Origin: CBDCVO01 sp965223085
GTDB taxonomy: Bacteria; Pseudomonadota; Gammaproteobacteria; Ga0077536
Direction: 5' to 3'
Assembly: GCA_965223085.1 (NCBI GenBank)
Contig: OZ244981.1
Span: 4,526,001-4,590,000 of the forward strand
DNA: 64,000 nt
Shown here: piece by piece, positions 23,695-31,845 of the stretch
How the letters are laid out: each line of letters opens with the position of its first letter
Position numbering within the stretch: position 1 is the first letter of the stretch
Translations under genes and position numbers: made by a program
The notes under the pieces: model-generated
The model's database searches: none
Told to the model about the DNA's origin: nothing
Seen by the model: the letters and a program-made list of their open reading frames with translations, nothing else

Positions 23695-24639
23695 ATGAAG
23701 AAATCACGCGTAAGCGCCTTGGCTTTTATTTTCCTCACCCCGAATGCTTTCGCAGCGACCTTCAGCTGGACACCTGGTAACACCGATATTGTCGTGAATA
23801 CTGACACCTTGGAACTGACGGTTGACGGCATAACCGCGACAGCACGTGCCTTCACAGCGGAGACTAATGACACTAACACAGAGGCTGACGTCGTAGGGCC
23901 TTGGCCGACGTAGACTTCGCGCAGTGGGCCGGGCTTTGGTGTTGACTTGCGAGGATTGGATAGCGAACAACTCGGACTACTGGCCGACGACTCGATTCCA
24001 GGTATTGATGCGAACGGTTCCGACTTCCGTTCCGGTGGCTTGGCGCCTGGCTTCTCCAGTGGTTATGGGCGCGATACTGTTCCTAACCCGGCGGTCCCAG
24101 CTTTCCACTTCGCTCTTTTCTCCTTCGATCAGCCGGTAGACATTCCGGGAGTAACGATTGACGATGTCTCAAACTTTGATCGAAACATCTGGATGGCCAC
24201 TGGAACAACCGCGCCCGACTTCAGTGGTGGCTTTCTCTCCGGGCTTGCCGCGTTTGATGTTGTGAACAGTGCGGATGACTCCGGTGACGGTCTTTACACC
24301 CATGGTCTGGGAGCTGCGGCTGTAAGTTACCTCTTGGTAGGAGCCCCACCCGAAAATGATCTTGGCCCCCTTGTGGCTGGTGGCAGCCAATTTTATATCG
24401 ATTCTTTTGGTGCGTCTGCTACAGTTCCCGTCCCACCAGCCGTCTGGCTCTTCGGCTCCGGCCTGCTCGGGATGGTCGGGGTCGCCAGAAGAAAGAAGCG
24501 AATTTGGATTTTCGTGGGGCGACGAAGGCGAGCACTCGCTGACACTCGGGTTCTTCGACGCGCTGTCGGTACCACCGGGCTGCTGTCGCGCCTTCAAAAA
24601 TATGTCCTCGGAGCTCGGGATTGTGCACGTCATCATTAG
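23695..24639 (+). pseudogene. PEP-CTERM protein gene with an in-frame TAG and altered 3' end
   Basis: ATG at 23695 follows a CAGGAG ribosome-binding site. The frame gives a signal peptide (MKKSRVSALAFIFLTPNAFA), a short beta-rich start, a TAG at 23911, then continues in the same frame through PGFGVDLRGLDSEQ to the sorting tail VPVPPAVWLFGSGLLG and VARRKKR near 24495. The frame then continues for about 45 residues unlike this family, so the original stop was lost at a junction. The product would be exported and sorted by exosortase if the stop were absent. I treat it as a pseudogene; suppression of TAG cannot be excluded. Confidence 0.75.
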
Positions 24640-24769
24640 CGGTGGCGTCCACGATATGAACGACATCGCCTTTCACCCGGCGCTCGGGGAAACGATCAAA
24701 CGCGAGGCACCTCAGTTTTGGCAGGCGCTCCATCAAAAGGGGGTGTCATTTAGCGCCGGACAGCCGTGA
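24494..24769 (+). pseudogene. 3' fragment of an unidentified gene fused behind the PEP-CTERM gene
   Basis: In a different frame from the PEP-CTERM gene a plausible coding stretch reads RSEFGFSWGDEGEHSLTLG, then VHVIISGGVHDMNDIAFHP and QFWQALHQKGVSF, ending at TGA 24769. It looks protein-like but I do not recognise the family, and no start or upstream part is present. It was probably joined here by a deletion or insertion. Low certainty. Confidence 0.3.
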
Positions 24770-24792
24770 CTCAAAGCGGGCTCTCCTTGCGT

Positions 24793-26757
24793 TCAGCGAG
24801 CTTCGGAACCGCTCCAGTGCGGCACGCAGCGCCGCTTCATCATGCCGCGGAACTCCGCGGTCGTGTTGGCAAGGAGCTCGCCGCTCCCCCAATCGACAAT
24901 CACTCCGTACTGGCGCACGAGGTCGAAAGCGTCGAGCTCACCGGCGCGGTAGCGTTCCGCAACGCGCTCGGGATCTTCTTCGAGCCATGCGACGCGCTCG
25001 GCTGCGATGCGCGCTCGCTCGGCGCGAGTGGCCGCCTCGTCGATTTCGTATTGGGCGAGATCGGCATCGATGGTGCGAATGACGACGCCGTAGTCTTTTT
25101 TGGCGCGTTCGATCGACACATAGTCATCGGCGACATCGTCTAAGACGCGGAGCGGATCGCGGGTCAAGGGATCGCCGTAGCCGCCGCCCCCGGCCGTGCC
25201 GCGGCGAAATTGATCGCCTCGCGTCACCGGAACATCCGAGAACACGGCGCCCAAGAAGTGCTCTTCGCCGGCCCGCGTCAGCCAAAGACCGTGGGGCCGC
25301 GACGGAAGACCGCCCTCGATACCCCACACCACCGAGCGTTCGCGATCGCAAAAATAGGAGATCACGGTCTTTTCGGCGTCGAGCAGCGTGCTGTCTTTGT
25401 CGGCTCCTACGCCACCGCGGTAGCAACCCGGGCCACCACTATCGGTCACGATTTCAAAGCGATCGGTCTGAATCGGGCAGAGGCGCTCCTGCCCCTCGAC
25501 GGGTTGAATCATCAGACCCACGCCAAAACACGATGCGGTCACACCGAGGCCGTCTTTGCGGTTGCGGCCGCCCCAACCGCCCGCGAGCCAGTCGTAGAGC
25601 ATGAAGTAGGAGCGGTCTTTGGCGCGGCCGTCGAAGCCGCCCGTCTGCAGGTACTCGATGTTAAAGGAGCACGCCATCGCGCGCTCGGGCATGATGCGCG
25701 ACCACAGCTCAAAGGCGCAGTTCATGATCTTTTCAAAGGGCATGACAAAGCCGGTGACGGCGACCGGCCAGCGCGCGCTCACGATCGTGTCTTGTGGCGC
25801 GACGACATCGACCACGCGGTAGAAGCCGGAATTCAGCGGGATATCGGGAAAGAAGGTCTTGATCCCCGAAATAACGCCCGCGTAGGTCGCCCCAAAAGCC
25901 GAATTGTAAAGACAATTGATTGTCGACGAGGAGCCTGTGAAGTCGCAGCTGATTTGATCGCCGCGGATCGACATCTTCATGCGAATGGGGATCAGCCCCT
26001 CCTCGCTCGTGGGGTCCTGGTCGACATAGTCGACCGTTTCCCAGCTGCCGTCGGGGATCTCGGCGATGCGCCTGCGCACGACGCGCTCGACGTAGTCCTG
26101 CACCTCGGCCATCGCCGCCACCACGGTCTCGCGACCATACTTTTCGACCAGCCGCAGCACTTCGCGTTCGGCGAGGCGACAGGCTTCGCTTTGCGCCTCC
26201 ATGTCGCCCAAGATGGCGTCGGGATCACGAGTGTTTTTCGCGATGAGCTTCGCCACGTCGAGACGGCGTTCGCCCTTGCCCCAAATCCGCACCGGCGGGA
26301 TGCGAATCCCTTCTTTGAACATGTCCTTCGCCGTCACATCGAAGGAGCCGGGCACGCTGCCGCCCATATCGGCCCAGTGACCGTTGGCCTGGGTCCAGGC
26401 GATCAGATGGCCCTCGTGAAAGACCGGTAGCACGACGCGGGTATCGCTGAAGTGGGTGCCGCCAACGTAGGGATCGTTCACCAAGAAGATATCACCGGGA
26501 TGAATGTCGCCCTCGAATTCCTCGATGACCGCCTTGCAGGTGTGGTGGAGCGTTCCGACGTGGGCGGCGAGGTCCTGGTTGCCTTGCGCGACCGTATTGC
26601 CCTCGGCGTCGCAAAGCGCGTTTGAAAAATCGCGGTTGTAAACGACAAAGGAGTAACAGGTGCGGCGCACCTGCTCGGCCATTTCATCGACCACCGTGAC
26701 AAAGGCGTTTCGAAGGACTTCAAAGGTGACCGGATCGAGCCCTCGGTTGTCGCTCAT
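24793..26757 (-). CDS. hyuB: Hydantoinase B / oxoprolinase-type subunit
   Basis: A 654-residue protein with the HyuB pattern from start to end: LDPVTFEVLRNAFVTVVDEM, NRDFSNALCDAEG, NDPYVGGTHFSDTRVV, ANGHWADMGGSVPGSF, and GGPGCYRGGVG in the second half. With HyuA it forms an ATP-dependent amidohydrolase acting on a five-membered ring such as N-methylhydantoin, 5-oxoproline or a related compound. The exact substrate is not predictable. It is translated after HyuA, with a 4-bp overlap. No transporter or other hydantoin gene is adjacent. The pair may have been acquired as a unit. Confidence 0.93.
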   Translation of the reverse strand: MSDNRGLDPVTFEVLRNAFVTVVDEMAEQVRRTCYSFVVYNRDFSNALCDAEGNTVAQGNQDLAAHVGTLHHTCKAVIEEFEGDIHPGDIFLVNDPYVGGTHFSDTRVVLPVFHEGHLIAWTQANGHWADMGGSVPGSFDVTAKDMFKEGIRIPPVRIWGKGERRLDVAKLIAKNTRDPDAILGDMEAQSEACRLAEREVLRLVEKYGRETVVAAMAEVQDYVERVVRRRIAEIPDGSWETVDYVDQDPTSEEGLIPIRMKMSIRGDQISCDFTGSSSTINCLYNSAFGATYAGVISGIKTFFPDIPLNSGFYRVVDVVAPQDTIVSARWPVAVTGFVMPFEKIMNCAFELWSRIMPERAMACSFNIEYLQTGGFDGRAKDRSYFMLYDWLAGGWGGRNRKDGLGVTASCFGVGLMIQPVEGQERLCPIQTDRFEIVTDSGGPGCYRGGVGADKDSTLLDAEKTVISYFCDRERSVVWGIEGGLPSRPHGLWLTRAGEEHFLGAVFSDVPVTRGDQFRRGTAGGGGYGDPLTRDPLRVLDDVADDYVSIERAKKDYGVVIRTIDADLAQYEIDEAATRAERARIAAERVAWLEEDPERVAERYRAGELDAFDLVRQYGVIVDWGSGELLANTTAEFRGMMKRRCVPHWSGSEAR

Positions 26758-28793
26758 CGCGCGTCTCCGATGTGGAGTCTCAAGTTACCCCAGGGATCGA
26801 CTTCGCAGCGGGTGTCCGGAGGCACCGCCGTGGTCGAATCGAGTTGCTCGACGATCGCCGGGCCCTCGAGGAGCGCACCTACCACCAGCTCCGGACGCCA
26901 GTAGATCGGGGTTTCAACTGCTTCTTCCGCTTTGTCGAAATGCACGGGCCGCTTGCTTCGCGGCGTCACCGCCGTATCGGCGGCGGCGCTGCGGGCCAAT
27001 TCGGCCTTGGGGGTGGTGCCGATCGCGGTGAGATTGAGGCGAAAGATTTCGATCGGCGCCTCGTCGCGGCGGTAGTTGTACTCGCGCTCGTGGGCCGCCG
27101 AGAAATCCGCGACGGCGCCTTCGACGGATGTGAACGGGGTGGCGACGGGAACCGCGATCGAGCGCCACTGACCGAGATAGCGCATATCGATCGAGCGCTG
27201 CAGCATGATGCGGTCGGGTGCGACCCCCTCGTGGTCGAGGCGCTCGCGTGCCTCGCGCTCGAGCTCGGCGAAGGCCTCGTCTAGGTCTTTTGGATCGGCG
27301 TCGGCGGTATTCACCAGGTGGGTGAGCGCCAGGTCGTGACGAATATCCACGAGCAGGCAACCCAGGGCCGAGGTGACGCCAGGGTGGGGCGGCACGATCA
27401 CGGTGGGGATGGCGAGCTCGCGGGCGAGGTCGGCGCCGTGGAGGGCACCCGCGCCGCCAAACGCCACCAGCGCGAAATCGCGCGGATCGTGGCCGCGCAT
27501 GATCGACACCAAGCGCACGGCGTCGGCCATGTTAGCGTTGGAGACGCGCAAGATGGCTCGCGCGGCCTCGCTAACGCTCTGCCCCAGCGGCCCAGCGACG
27601 TGTTCGCGGATCGCGGCTTCGGCCCGGGCGCTGTCGAGTACCAAGTCGCCACCCACCAGCTGCGCGCCGAGGCGCCCCAAGAGGAGGTTGGCATCGGTGT
27701 TGGTGGGGAGCTCCCCGCCGCGGCCGTAACACGTGGGCCCCGGCTCCGAGCCCGCCGATTGCGGCCCACTTCGCAGCGATCCAGCTTCGTCGATCCAAGC
27801 GATCGAGCCGCCACCGGCCCCGATGGTTTTGACATCGATACTCGGGAAGCAGATCGGCGAGCCGTATTCGATGTGCCAATCGCGAGTGATCGTCGATTCG
27901 CAATCGAGCACGATCGAGACGTCGCAGCTCGTCCCACCCATATCGAGACCGATGGTGTTGTCGAAGCCGCAGAGGTTTCCGATATAGCGACTCGCGATGG
28001 CGCCGGCGGCGATCCCCGAACCCGCCAGGCGCCCGGCGTGTTGCGCCGCGTTTTGTGGCGTCATCACCCCGCCTCCGCTGTGCAGCAGTAAGAGGTCGTT
28101 TTGATAGCCGCCTTGGCGAAGGCTTTCGTTGAAGCGGAGCGCGTACTCGCCCACCACGGGACGAAGCACGGCATTCACGACGGTGGTGGAGAAACGTTCG
28201 TGCTCGAAGATCTCGGGAAGCACTTCTGACGAAGTCGACACCAACACATCGGGAAGTTCTTCTTCGAGGATCGCCTTCATGCGCCGCTCGTTCGCCGGGT
28301 TGGCGTAGGCGTTCATGAAGCACACGGCGACGCTCCCGACGCCCCGCTTGCGCAGCACCCGGGCGACCTCTCGCGCTTCGATTTCGTCCACCGGGTGCAC
28401 AACCTCGCCGTAGGTATCGACCCGCTCGGCCACCGGTAGCCGATCGCGGCGGCGAATGTAGGGTGGCGGGTTGTCCTGGTAGGCGTCCCAAAGATCTTCC
28501 TTCGTCGAGCGGCCGATCTCGATGACGTCGCGAAAGCCGCGGGTCACGACCATCGCCGCAGCGGGTAGGCGCCGCGTGATGAGGGCGTTGGTGGCCACCG
28601 TCGTCCCGTGGGAAAAGAGTGTGACGTCGCGGAGGTCGACGCCGGCCTTGCGCAGCGAATCGAAGGCGCCGGCGATCGGGTCACCCGGAGTGCTCGGCAC
28701 CTTGCCGACGCGAATCTCGCCGCTTCGCTCGTCGAGAACGCAAAGATCGGTGAAAGTTCCGCCGATATCGACGGCCACGCGCAGATGAGTCAC
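26754..28793 (-). CDS. hyuA: Hydantoinase A / oxoprolinase-type ATPase subunit
   Basis: About 679 residues from a GTG at 28793, chosen because CAGGAG lies 8 bp upstream and the family starts with RVAVDIGGTFTDLCVLD, the phosphate-binding loop of the ASKHA fold. Further motifs are FSHGTTVATNALI, HSGGGVMTP, IGLDMGGTSCDVSIV and AFGGAGALHGADLA. It hydrolyses ATP to activate the substrate for ring opening with HyuB. A longer upstream frame has no similarity to the family and is rejected. The hyuA-hyuB order and overlap are typical. Regulation is not visible. Confidence 0.93.
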   Translation of the reverse strand: MTHLRVAVDIGGTFTDLCVLDERSGEIRVGKVPSTPGDPIAGAFDSLRKAGVDLRDVTLFSHGTTVATNALITRRLPAAAMVVTRGFRDVIEIGRSTKEDLWDAYQDNPPPYIRRRDRLPVAERVDTYGEVVHPVDEIEAREVARVLRKRGVGSVAVCFMNAYANPANERRMKAILEEELPDVLVSTSSEVLPEIFEHERFSTTVVNAVLRPVVGEYALRFNESLRQGGYQNDLLLLHSGGGVMTPQNAAQHAGRLAGSGIAAGAIASRYIGNLCGFDNTIGLDMGGTSCDVSIVLDCESTITRDWHIEYGSPICFPSIDVKTIGAGGGSIAWIDEAGSLRSGPQSAGSEPGPTCYGRGGELPTNTDANLLLGRLGAQLVGGDLVLDSARAEAAIREHVAGPLGQSVSEAARAILRVSNANMADAVRLVSIMRGHDPRDFALVAFGGAGALHGADLARELAIPTVIVPPHPGVTSALGCLLVDIRHDLALTHLVNTADADPKDLDEAFAELEREARERLDHEGVAPDRIMLQRSIDMRYLGQWRSIAVPVATPFTSVEGAVADFSAAHEREYNYRRDEAPIEIFRLNLTAIGTTPKAELARSAAADTAVTPRSKRPVHFDKAEEAVETPIYWRPELVVGALLEGPAIVEQLDSTTAVPPDTRCEVDPWGNLRLHIGDAR

Positions 28794-28979
28794 GAGCGAT
28801 CTCCTGAGATTCGGCGTTATCGGCCCAACCTTACCACGTCGATGCCCACCGATGGGCCCGGCTAAACTCGCCATGTCGTGGCGAACGACAGCGACAGCGC
28901 CGGCGTCTATTTCCTCTCCGTCGAGGACTTCGAGGCGCGACAGTCGGCGGACGGTCCTGCGGATCGCGGAAAGGGAGCG

Positions 28980-29195
28980 ATGCCTCGAGGAGAACTCAAA
29001 GAACGCCTCCACCAGCTCCGGGGCGAAATTGATTCGGGAGAAGCGCTAAACCCCGAACGGCTCCACGCGCTTCGAGCGGCCCTTGCCGAAGACTTGGAGC
29101 CCGGGGTCGGACCAACTCAGATGCTCGAAGACTTGGCGTGGAGCCCGGGGTCGGACCAACTCAGATGCTTGATTTGTTTCTCAATCGTTCCGTAA
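28980..29195 (+). pseudogene. DUF4404-like small protein truncated by the MITE-like element
   Basis: ATG at 28980 begins MPRGELKERLHQLRGEIDSG, then RLHALRAALAEDLE, an alpha-helical pattern like DUF4404 proteins. After about 40 residues the frame enters the 44-bp duplicated element end (29103) and then the 256-bp element, so the C-terminus is foreign. It is divergent from hyuA. Family assignment is tentative because the sequence is short. Confidence 0.5.
29103..29146. repeat. 44-bp tandem duplication of the element's left end
   Basis: GGGGTCGGACCAACTCAGAT and the following bases through GAGCCC are repeated immediately before the complete copy 2. The first 23 bp equal the left end of the MITE-like element and the rest resembles the 3' end of the truncated host gene, as if transposition or replication slipped. 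Confidence 0.8.
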
Positions 29196-29402
29196 ACGCC
29201 GTCGAAAAACGTACTTAGAACGCGATTGTTTGCGGAAAACATCAATGTAAGGCACAGAAATATACGACCCCACAGCGCTGACCAAGGAAGCGAACTGTTC
29301 ATAATCAGAATTCGCGGACGGTCTTTTACTTTTAGCGCTCTGTAGGTCGCGTTTCCCACAAATTAGTGCTGGCGATACAGATAGATAGCTTGGTTCGACC
29401 CC
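29147..29402. mobile_element. 256-bp MITE-like element, copy 2
   Basis: Identical to copy 1 (10079-10334) except for one base, with the same 13-bp terminal inverted repeats and the same orientation. It separates a truncated DUF4404-like gene on the left from a truncated primase gene on the right. The near-identity implies recent movement or gene conversion. Confidence 0.82.
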
Positions 29403-29638
29403 GATCCACTATCCTCCCAATCAATCACCGTGCCGCCGGTCTGGTAGGCACCCAGGCAGTGCCACAGGTTCTTCGCGGGGGTAATCACCAGGCTCGGCGT
29501 CTTGTCGTCGTGGAACGGGCAGCGGCCTATCCAGTCCTTGCCGTGTTTCTTGAGTTCGACACCGGACGACTCAACCAGACGCGACACCGCAATGTCACTT
29601 TTGATGCGTTCGATTTCTTCTGGTGGAATGCGCGCCAC
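29403..29638 (-). pseudogene. N-terminal fragment of a CHC2 zinc-finger primase-like protein
   Basis: The 5' end is intact: MARIPPEEIERIKSDIAVSR, then the zinc-finger core CPFHDDKTPSLVITPAKN and LWHCLGAYQTGGTVIDW. The usual second Cys of the HCxGxC pattern is replaced (LGAYQ, normally LGACQ). The frame runs into the MITE-like element after about 75 residues, so the Toprim part is lost. Such proteins are found in integrative elements and phages as primases or helicase partners. Here it is a non-functional remnant. Confidence 0.75.
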
Positions 29639-29772
29639 GGACCGACCCCCTTGGGAATGCTGTCAATACCCTATTGGGGTTTTATTATGAAACCTAACTG
29701 AGGTATCTTTGTCAAACCCCTCCAGAAACCGGAGATAGAATCACGGCTCATGGCAACCTCATTTCTTGGCCG

Positions 29773-30104
29773 ATGAGCATCGGAGCAAACCTGATCAAAC
29801 TGCGGCGCGACCGCAATCTGACCCAGCAGCAGTTGGGTTGCATGTCAATCAGATTCGCCGCTACGAAACCGGTCAGGCGCAACCCTCCATTGAGGGCTTG
29901 AAGAAAATCGCGCTGAATCTGCACATCAGTACCGATCAGTTGCTGTTTGATGACAGCGAGCGCGGGCCGACGGATGATGAGTTGAAGCTGAAATTTGAAG
30001 CCGTGCAGCGGCTCGCGCCGAAAGAGCGCAACGCCGTGCGCACCATGATCGACGGCGTTTTACTGATGGAAGACACTAAACGCTACACCGCGAGAGCAAG
30101 CTGA
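29773..30104 (+). pseudogene. XRE-family regulator with a small internal deletion
   Basis: ATG at 29773 reads MSIGANLIKLRRDRNLTQQQL, the first helices of an XRE/Cro DNA-binding domain. The continuation VGLHVNQIRRYETGQAQPS, then LKKIALNLHISTDQLLFDD, is in another frame. About 7-10 bases seem missing at the repeated CAGTTG near 29836. The C-terminal part to residue ~110 is otherwise intact. It overlaps the next gene by one base and may have regulated the DUF433/PIN-like module. Confidence 0.7.
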
Positions 30105-30331
30105 TGGACTATCAATCCCGCATCACCATTGAGCCCGGAAAACGTGGCGGCAAACCCTGCATTCGCGGCATGCGGATCACCGTTTACGATGTACTGGACT
30201 GGCTGGCCCAAGGCATGAGCGAAGCCGAAATTACTGAGGATTATCCCGAAATCACCGTCGAGGATATCCGCGCCTGCCCGGCCTTTGCGGCCAATCGTGA
30301 GCATCAGCTAACCGCGATCCACAGCAGCTAA
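30104..30331 (+). CDS. DUF433 antitoxin-like protein
   Basis: A 75-residue protein, YQSRITIEPGKRGGKPCIRG, then MRITVYDVLDWLAQGMSEAEI and EITVEDIRACPAFA, the complete DUF433 pattern (a winged-helix-like fold). DUF433 proteins are commonly encoded with DUF5615 PIN-like proteins and are taken as the antitoxin of a VapBC-like pair. The gene follows the regulator fragment directly and precedes its partner by 10 bp. Confidence 0.9.
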   Translation: MDYQSRITIEPGKRGGKPCIRGMRITVYDVLDWLAQGMSEAEITEDYPEITVEDIRACPAFAANREHQLTAIHSS

Positions 30332-30341
30332 AAGGCGACCC

Positions 30342-30641
30342 TTGAAGCTGCTGCTGGACCAGAATCTATCTCATCGGATACTCACCGCACTGGAACCAGT
30401 ATTCCCCGGTTCCAGCCAGGTCAGCCGCCTCGATCTCGACACTGCCGACGATTACACCGTCTGGCAGTACGCAAAGGACAACGGCTTCGCCGTCGTCACC
30501 CTGGACTCCGACTTCCACGAATTGGCCACCCTCTACGGCGCACCGCGGAAAATCATCTGGCTCAAGTGCGACAATCGGCCGCGTTGGTACGTCGAAAACC
30601 TGCTGCTCAAGAACCAGGAGCCGATTGAGGCGTTTGCGTAG
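30342..30641 (+). CDS. DUF5615 PIN-like toxin
   Basis: A 99-residue protein from a TTG start. MKLLLDQNLSHRILTAL holds the first acidic residue of a PIN-like active site, followed by DDYTVWQYAKDNGFAVVTLDSDFHELATL with the later Asp residues, and a tail with LKCDNRPRWYVENLL. This matches DUF5615/Mut7-C-like proteins predicted to be nucleases and paired with DUF433. The module looks intact and may be active. Confidence 0.9.
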   Translation: MKLLLDQNLSHRILTALEPVFPGSSQVSRLDLDTADDYTVWQYAKDNGFAVVTLDSDFHELATLYGAPRKIIWLKCDNRPRWYVENLLLKNQEPIEAFA

Positions 30642-30670
30642 GATGACAAAACTGCAGTCGTCGAAATCTA

Positions 30671-30700
30671 TTAATTTAGTCTGACCCCTATTACCGTTAC
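30671..30700. repeat. Possible element end (TTAATTTAGTCTGACCCC...)
   Basis: TTAATTTAGTCTGACCCCTA resembles ends that I associate with small transposon-related repeats of proteobacteria. Only one end is seen. It truncates the small minus-strand frame described next. Confidence 0.3.
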
Positions 30701-30867
30701 CAATTACATCGCCCCCATTTCCCTTGTGTTCGTTGGCCTTTTTGAAACAAAAATGACCACCCTACAGATTGGAATTTTTTCGCAAGTGGCTCCCTGCCGC
30801 GAAAAGTAAGCACTCCAGAAATAACCACTAATAACAGCCAAGAACCAAAAAACATCTTCAGCACCAT
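30697..30867 (-). CDS. Possible small membrane protein, remnant of a minus-strand cassette
   Basis: A 56-residue frame: MVLKMFFGSWLLLVVISGVL forms a signal or membrane helix, then REPLAKKFQSVGWSF. It starts 3 bp after a GTTAGAT on the minus strand preceded by GGCGAAGGC, which looks like the 3' end of an attC in the opposite orientation. The C-terminus is likely cut by the repeat at 30671. A second open frame over the same bases exists, so coding status is uncertain. Confidence 0.35.
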   Translation of the reverse strand: MVLKMFFGSWLLLVVISGVLTFRGREPLAKKFQSVGWSFLFQKGQRTQGKWGRCNW

Positions 30868-30869
30868 CC

Positions 30870-30898
30870 ATCTAACGCCTTCGCCTGGCGAGTAATCG
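30870..30898 (-). repeat. Possible attC 3' half in minus orientation
   Basis: On the minus strand GCCAGGCGAAGGCGTTAGAT ends with an R'-type core. The other half would lie where the IS3 fragment begins at 30899, so it may have been removed by that insertion. Confidence 0.35.
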
Positions 30899-31310
30899 GC
30901 AACGGGTGAGTCCGGTCGATCATCTTTTTGCGCTCAGCAGGCCCGCCGTGCTGAGCGCGCTTGCTAAAAAATCGTTCTCCAAGGCAAGTTCACCGACCTT
31001 GGCGTGCAGCGCCTTGATGTCCACCGGCGGCTCCTTCGGGCCGTTACCGTCGAACGCATCGGCCGCTCGCTCGAGCAGCTGGTTCTTCCATTGCGTGATC
31101 TGGTTCGGATGAACATCAAACTGCTGGGCGAGCTCAGCAACCGTCTTGTCACCCTGGATCGCTGCCAACGCGACTTTCGATTTGAATACCAGCGTGTGAT
31201 TCCGGCGGGGTCTTCTCGGCATGATTGCCTCCTGATAGGGAGGCCAATAACATGGCTCATATCAGGCCCAGATTCCACTTATACCGCTGTCCGATTTTCC
31301 GGGACCACCT
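30899..31310 (-). mobile_element. IS3-family fragment (OrfA plus first codons of OrfB)
   Basis: The right end has the IS3-like terminal sequence TGTCCGATTTTCCGGGACCACC. OrfA is intact, but OrfB stops after about seven codons (MIDRTHP) at 30899. The element is a deletion remnant. Confidence 0.7.
30920..31222 (-). CDS. IS3-family transposase OrfA
   Basis: A 100-residue protein, PRRPRRNHTLVFKSKVALAA, then GDKTVAELAQQFDVHPNQIT and WKNQLLERAADAF, the HTH_Tnp_1 domain of IS3-type OrfA, and a C-terminal coiled-coil segment ALHAKVGELALENDFLASAL. It belongs to a different IS from the one at 19058. Without OrfB it cannot transpose; it might still bind its ends. Confidence 0.87.
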   Translation of the reverse strand: MPRRPRRNHTLVFKSKVALAAIQGDKTVAELAQQFDVHPNQITQWKNQLLERAADAFDGNGPKEPPVDIKALHAKVGELALENDFLASALSTAGLLSAKR

Positions 31311-31312
31311 CT

Positions 31313-31495
31313 GTTTTGTACCTTCCGGTGGGTTTGTTAATGACCGTGATTTTGATTGTTTCCGCGGTCCGCCTCTGCAAACGGGAACCTAAGAACTCAC
31401 TTGCGACTTTGCGTATTAAAATTGACGTTGCAGTAGTCGCCACTTTCGCAATATGGATGCTGCTAATGAATCAAGGTTACCTTTTGAGCGCATAA
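31313..31495 (+). pseudogene. C-terminal fragment of a small membrane protein
   Basis: The frame reads VLYLPVGLLMTVILIVSAVRL, a membrane helix, then REPKNSLATLRIKIDVAVVATFA and a second helix to LLMNQGYLLSA. It has no start of its own and opens directly after the IS3 fragment, which therefore cut the gene. The family is not recognised. Confidence 0.45.
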
Positions 31496-31507
31496 ATTCT
31501 AGGAATT

Positions 31508-31588
31508 CTGGGGACCCATTAACCAATTTTTGACGACCCACCGACCCTCTGTCATCTGAGCACACAAAATTAAGTATTGTGTCCCCAG
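31508..31588. repeat. 81-bp repeat with inverted ends CTGGGGAC
   Basis: It begins CTGGGGACCCATTAA and ends with the complement of CTGGGGACACAATACTTAA, an imperfect 19-bp terminal inversion typical of tiny transposase-dependent repeats. The 31496-31845 stretch holds nothing else that I can support apart from the leader of the following ATPase gene. Confidence 0.5.
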
Positions 31589-31845
31589 GTTTCCCCTCCC
31601 CATCATTCCGCCGTAAATCGGGATCCAGTAAAGCATGATCCCTTACCGATCCAGCAGAAGCCGACACGGCATCTCAATGACGAACGATCGTGGGGAACAC
31701 CACAGCAAGATCATGTGCCACCGACTAAACTTTTATTGCTGGCTGCGCAAGAGAATTCTTTTTTTGAATCGGGCAGTTTGTAGGAAACCGACCGTTTCCA
31801 GCCGTTTGTCAGCCGAAAACCTGGGCGCACAAAGAGGGAATTTTT

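Noticed and set aside
18678..23913. Recoding of TAG as an amino acid in this organism
   Set aside because: Other intact genes (for example the cassette-1 hydrolase, flgI and fliC-flanking genes) end properly at TAG or other stops, and both interrupted genes lie in a decaying zone.
25210..26430. Long plus-strand frame of 406 codons opposite hyuB
   Set aside because: It mirrors hyuB codons, has no domain pattern and no ribosome-binding site.
9884..31500. Integron integrase gene or attI
   Set aside because: No tyrosine-recombinase frame with the IntI-type pattern was seen on either strand, so I call the array integrase-less within this window.
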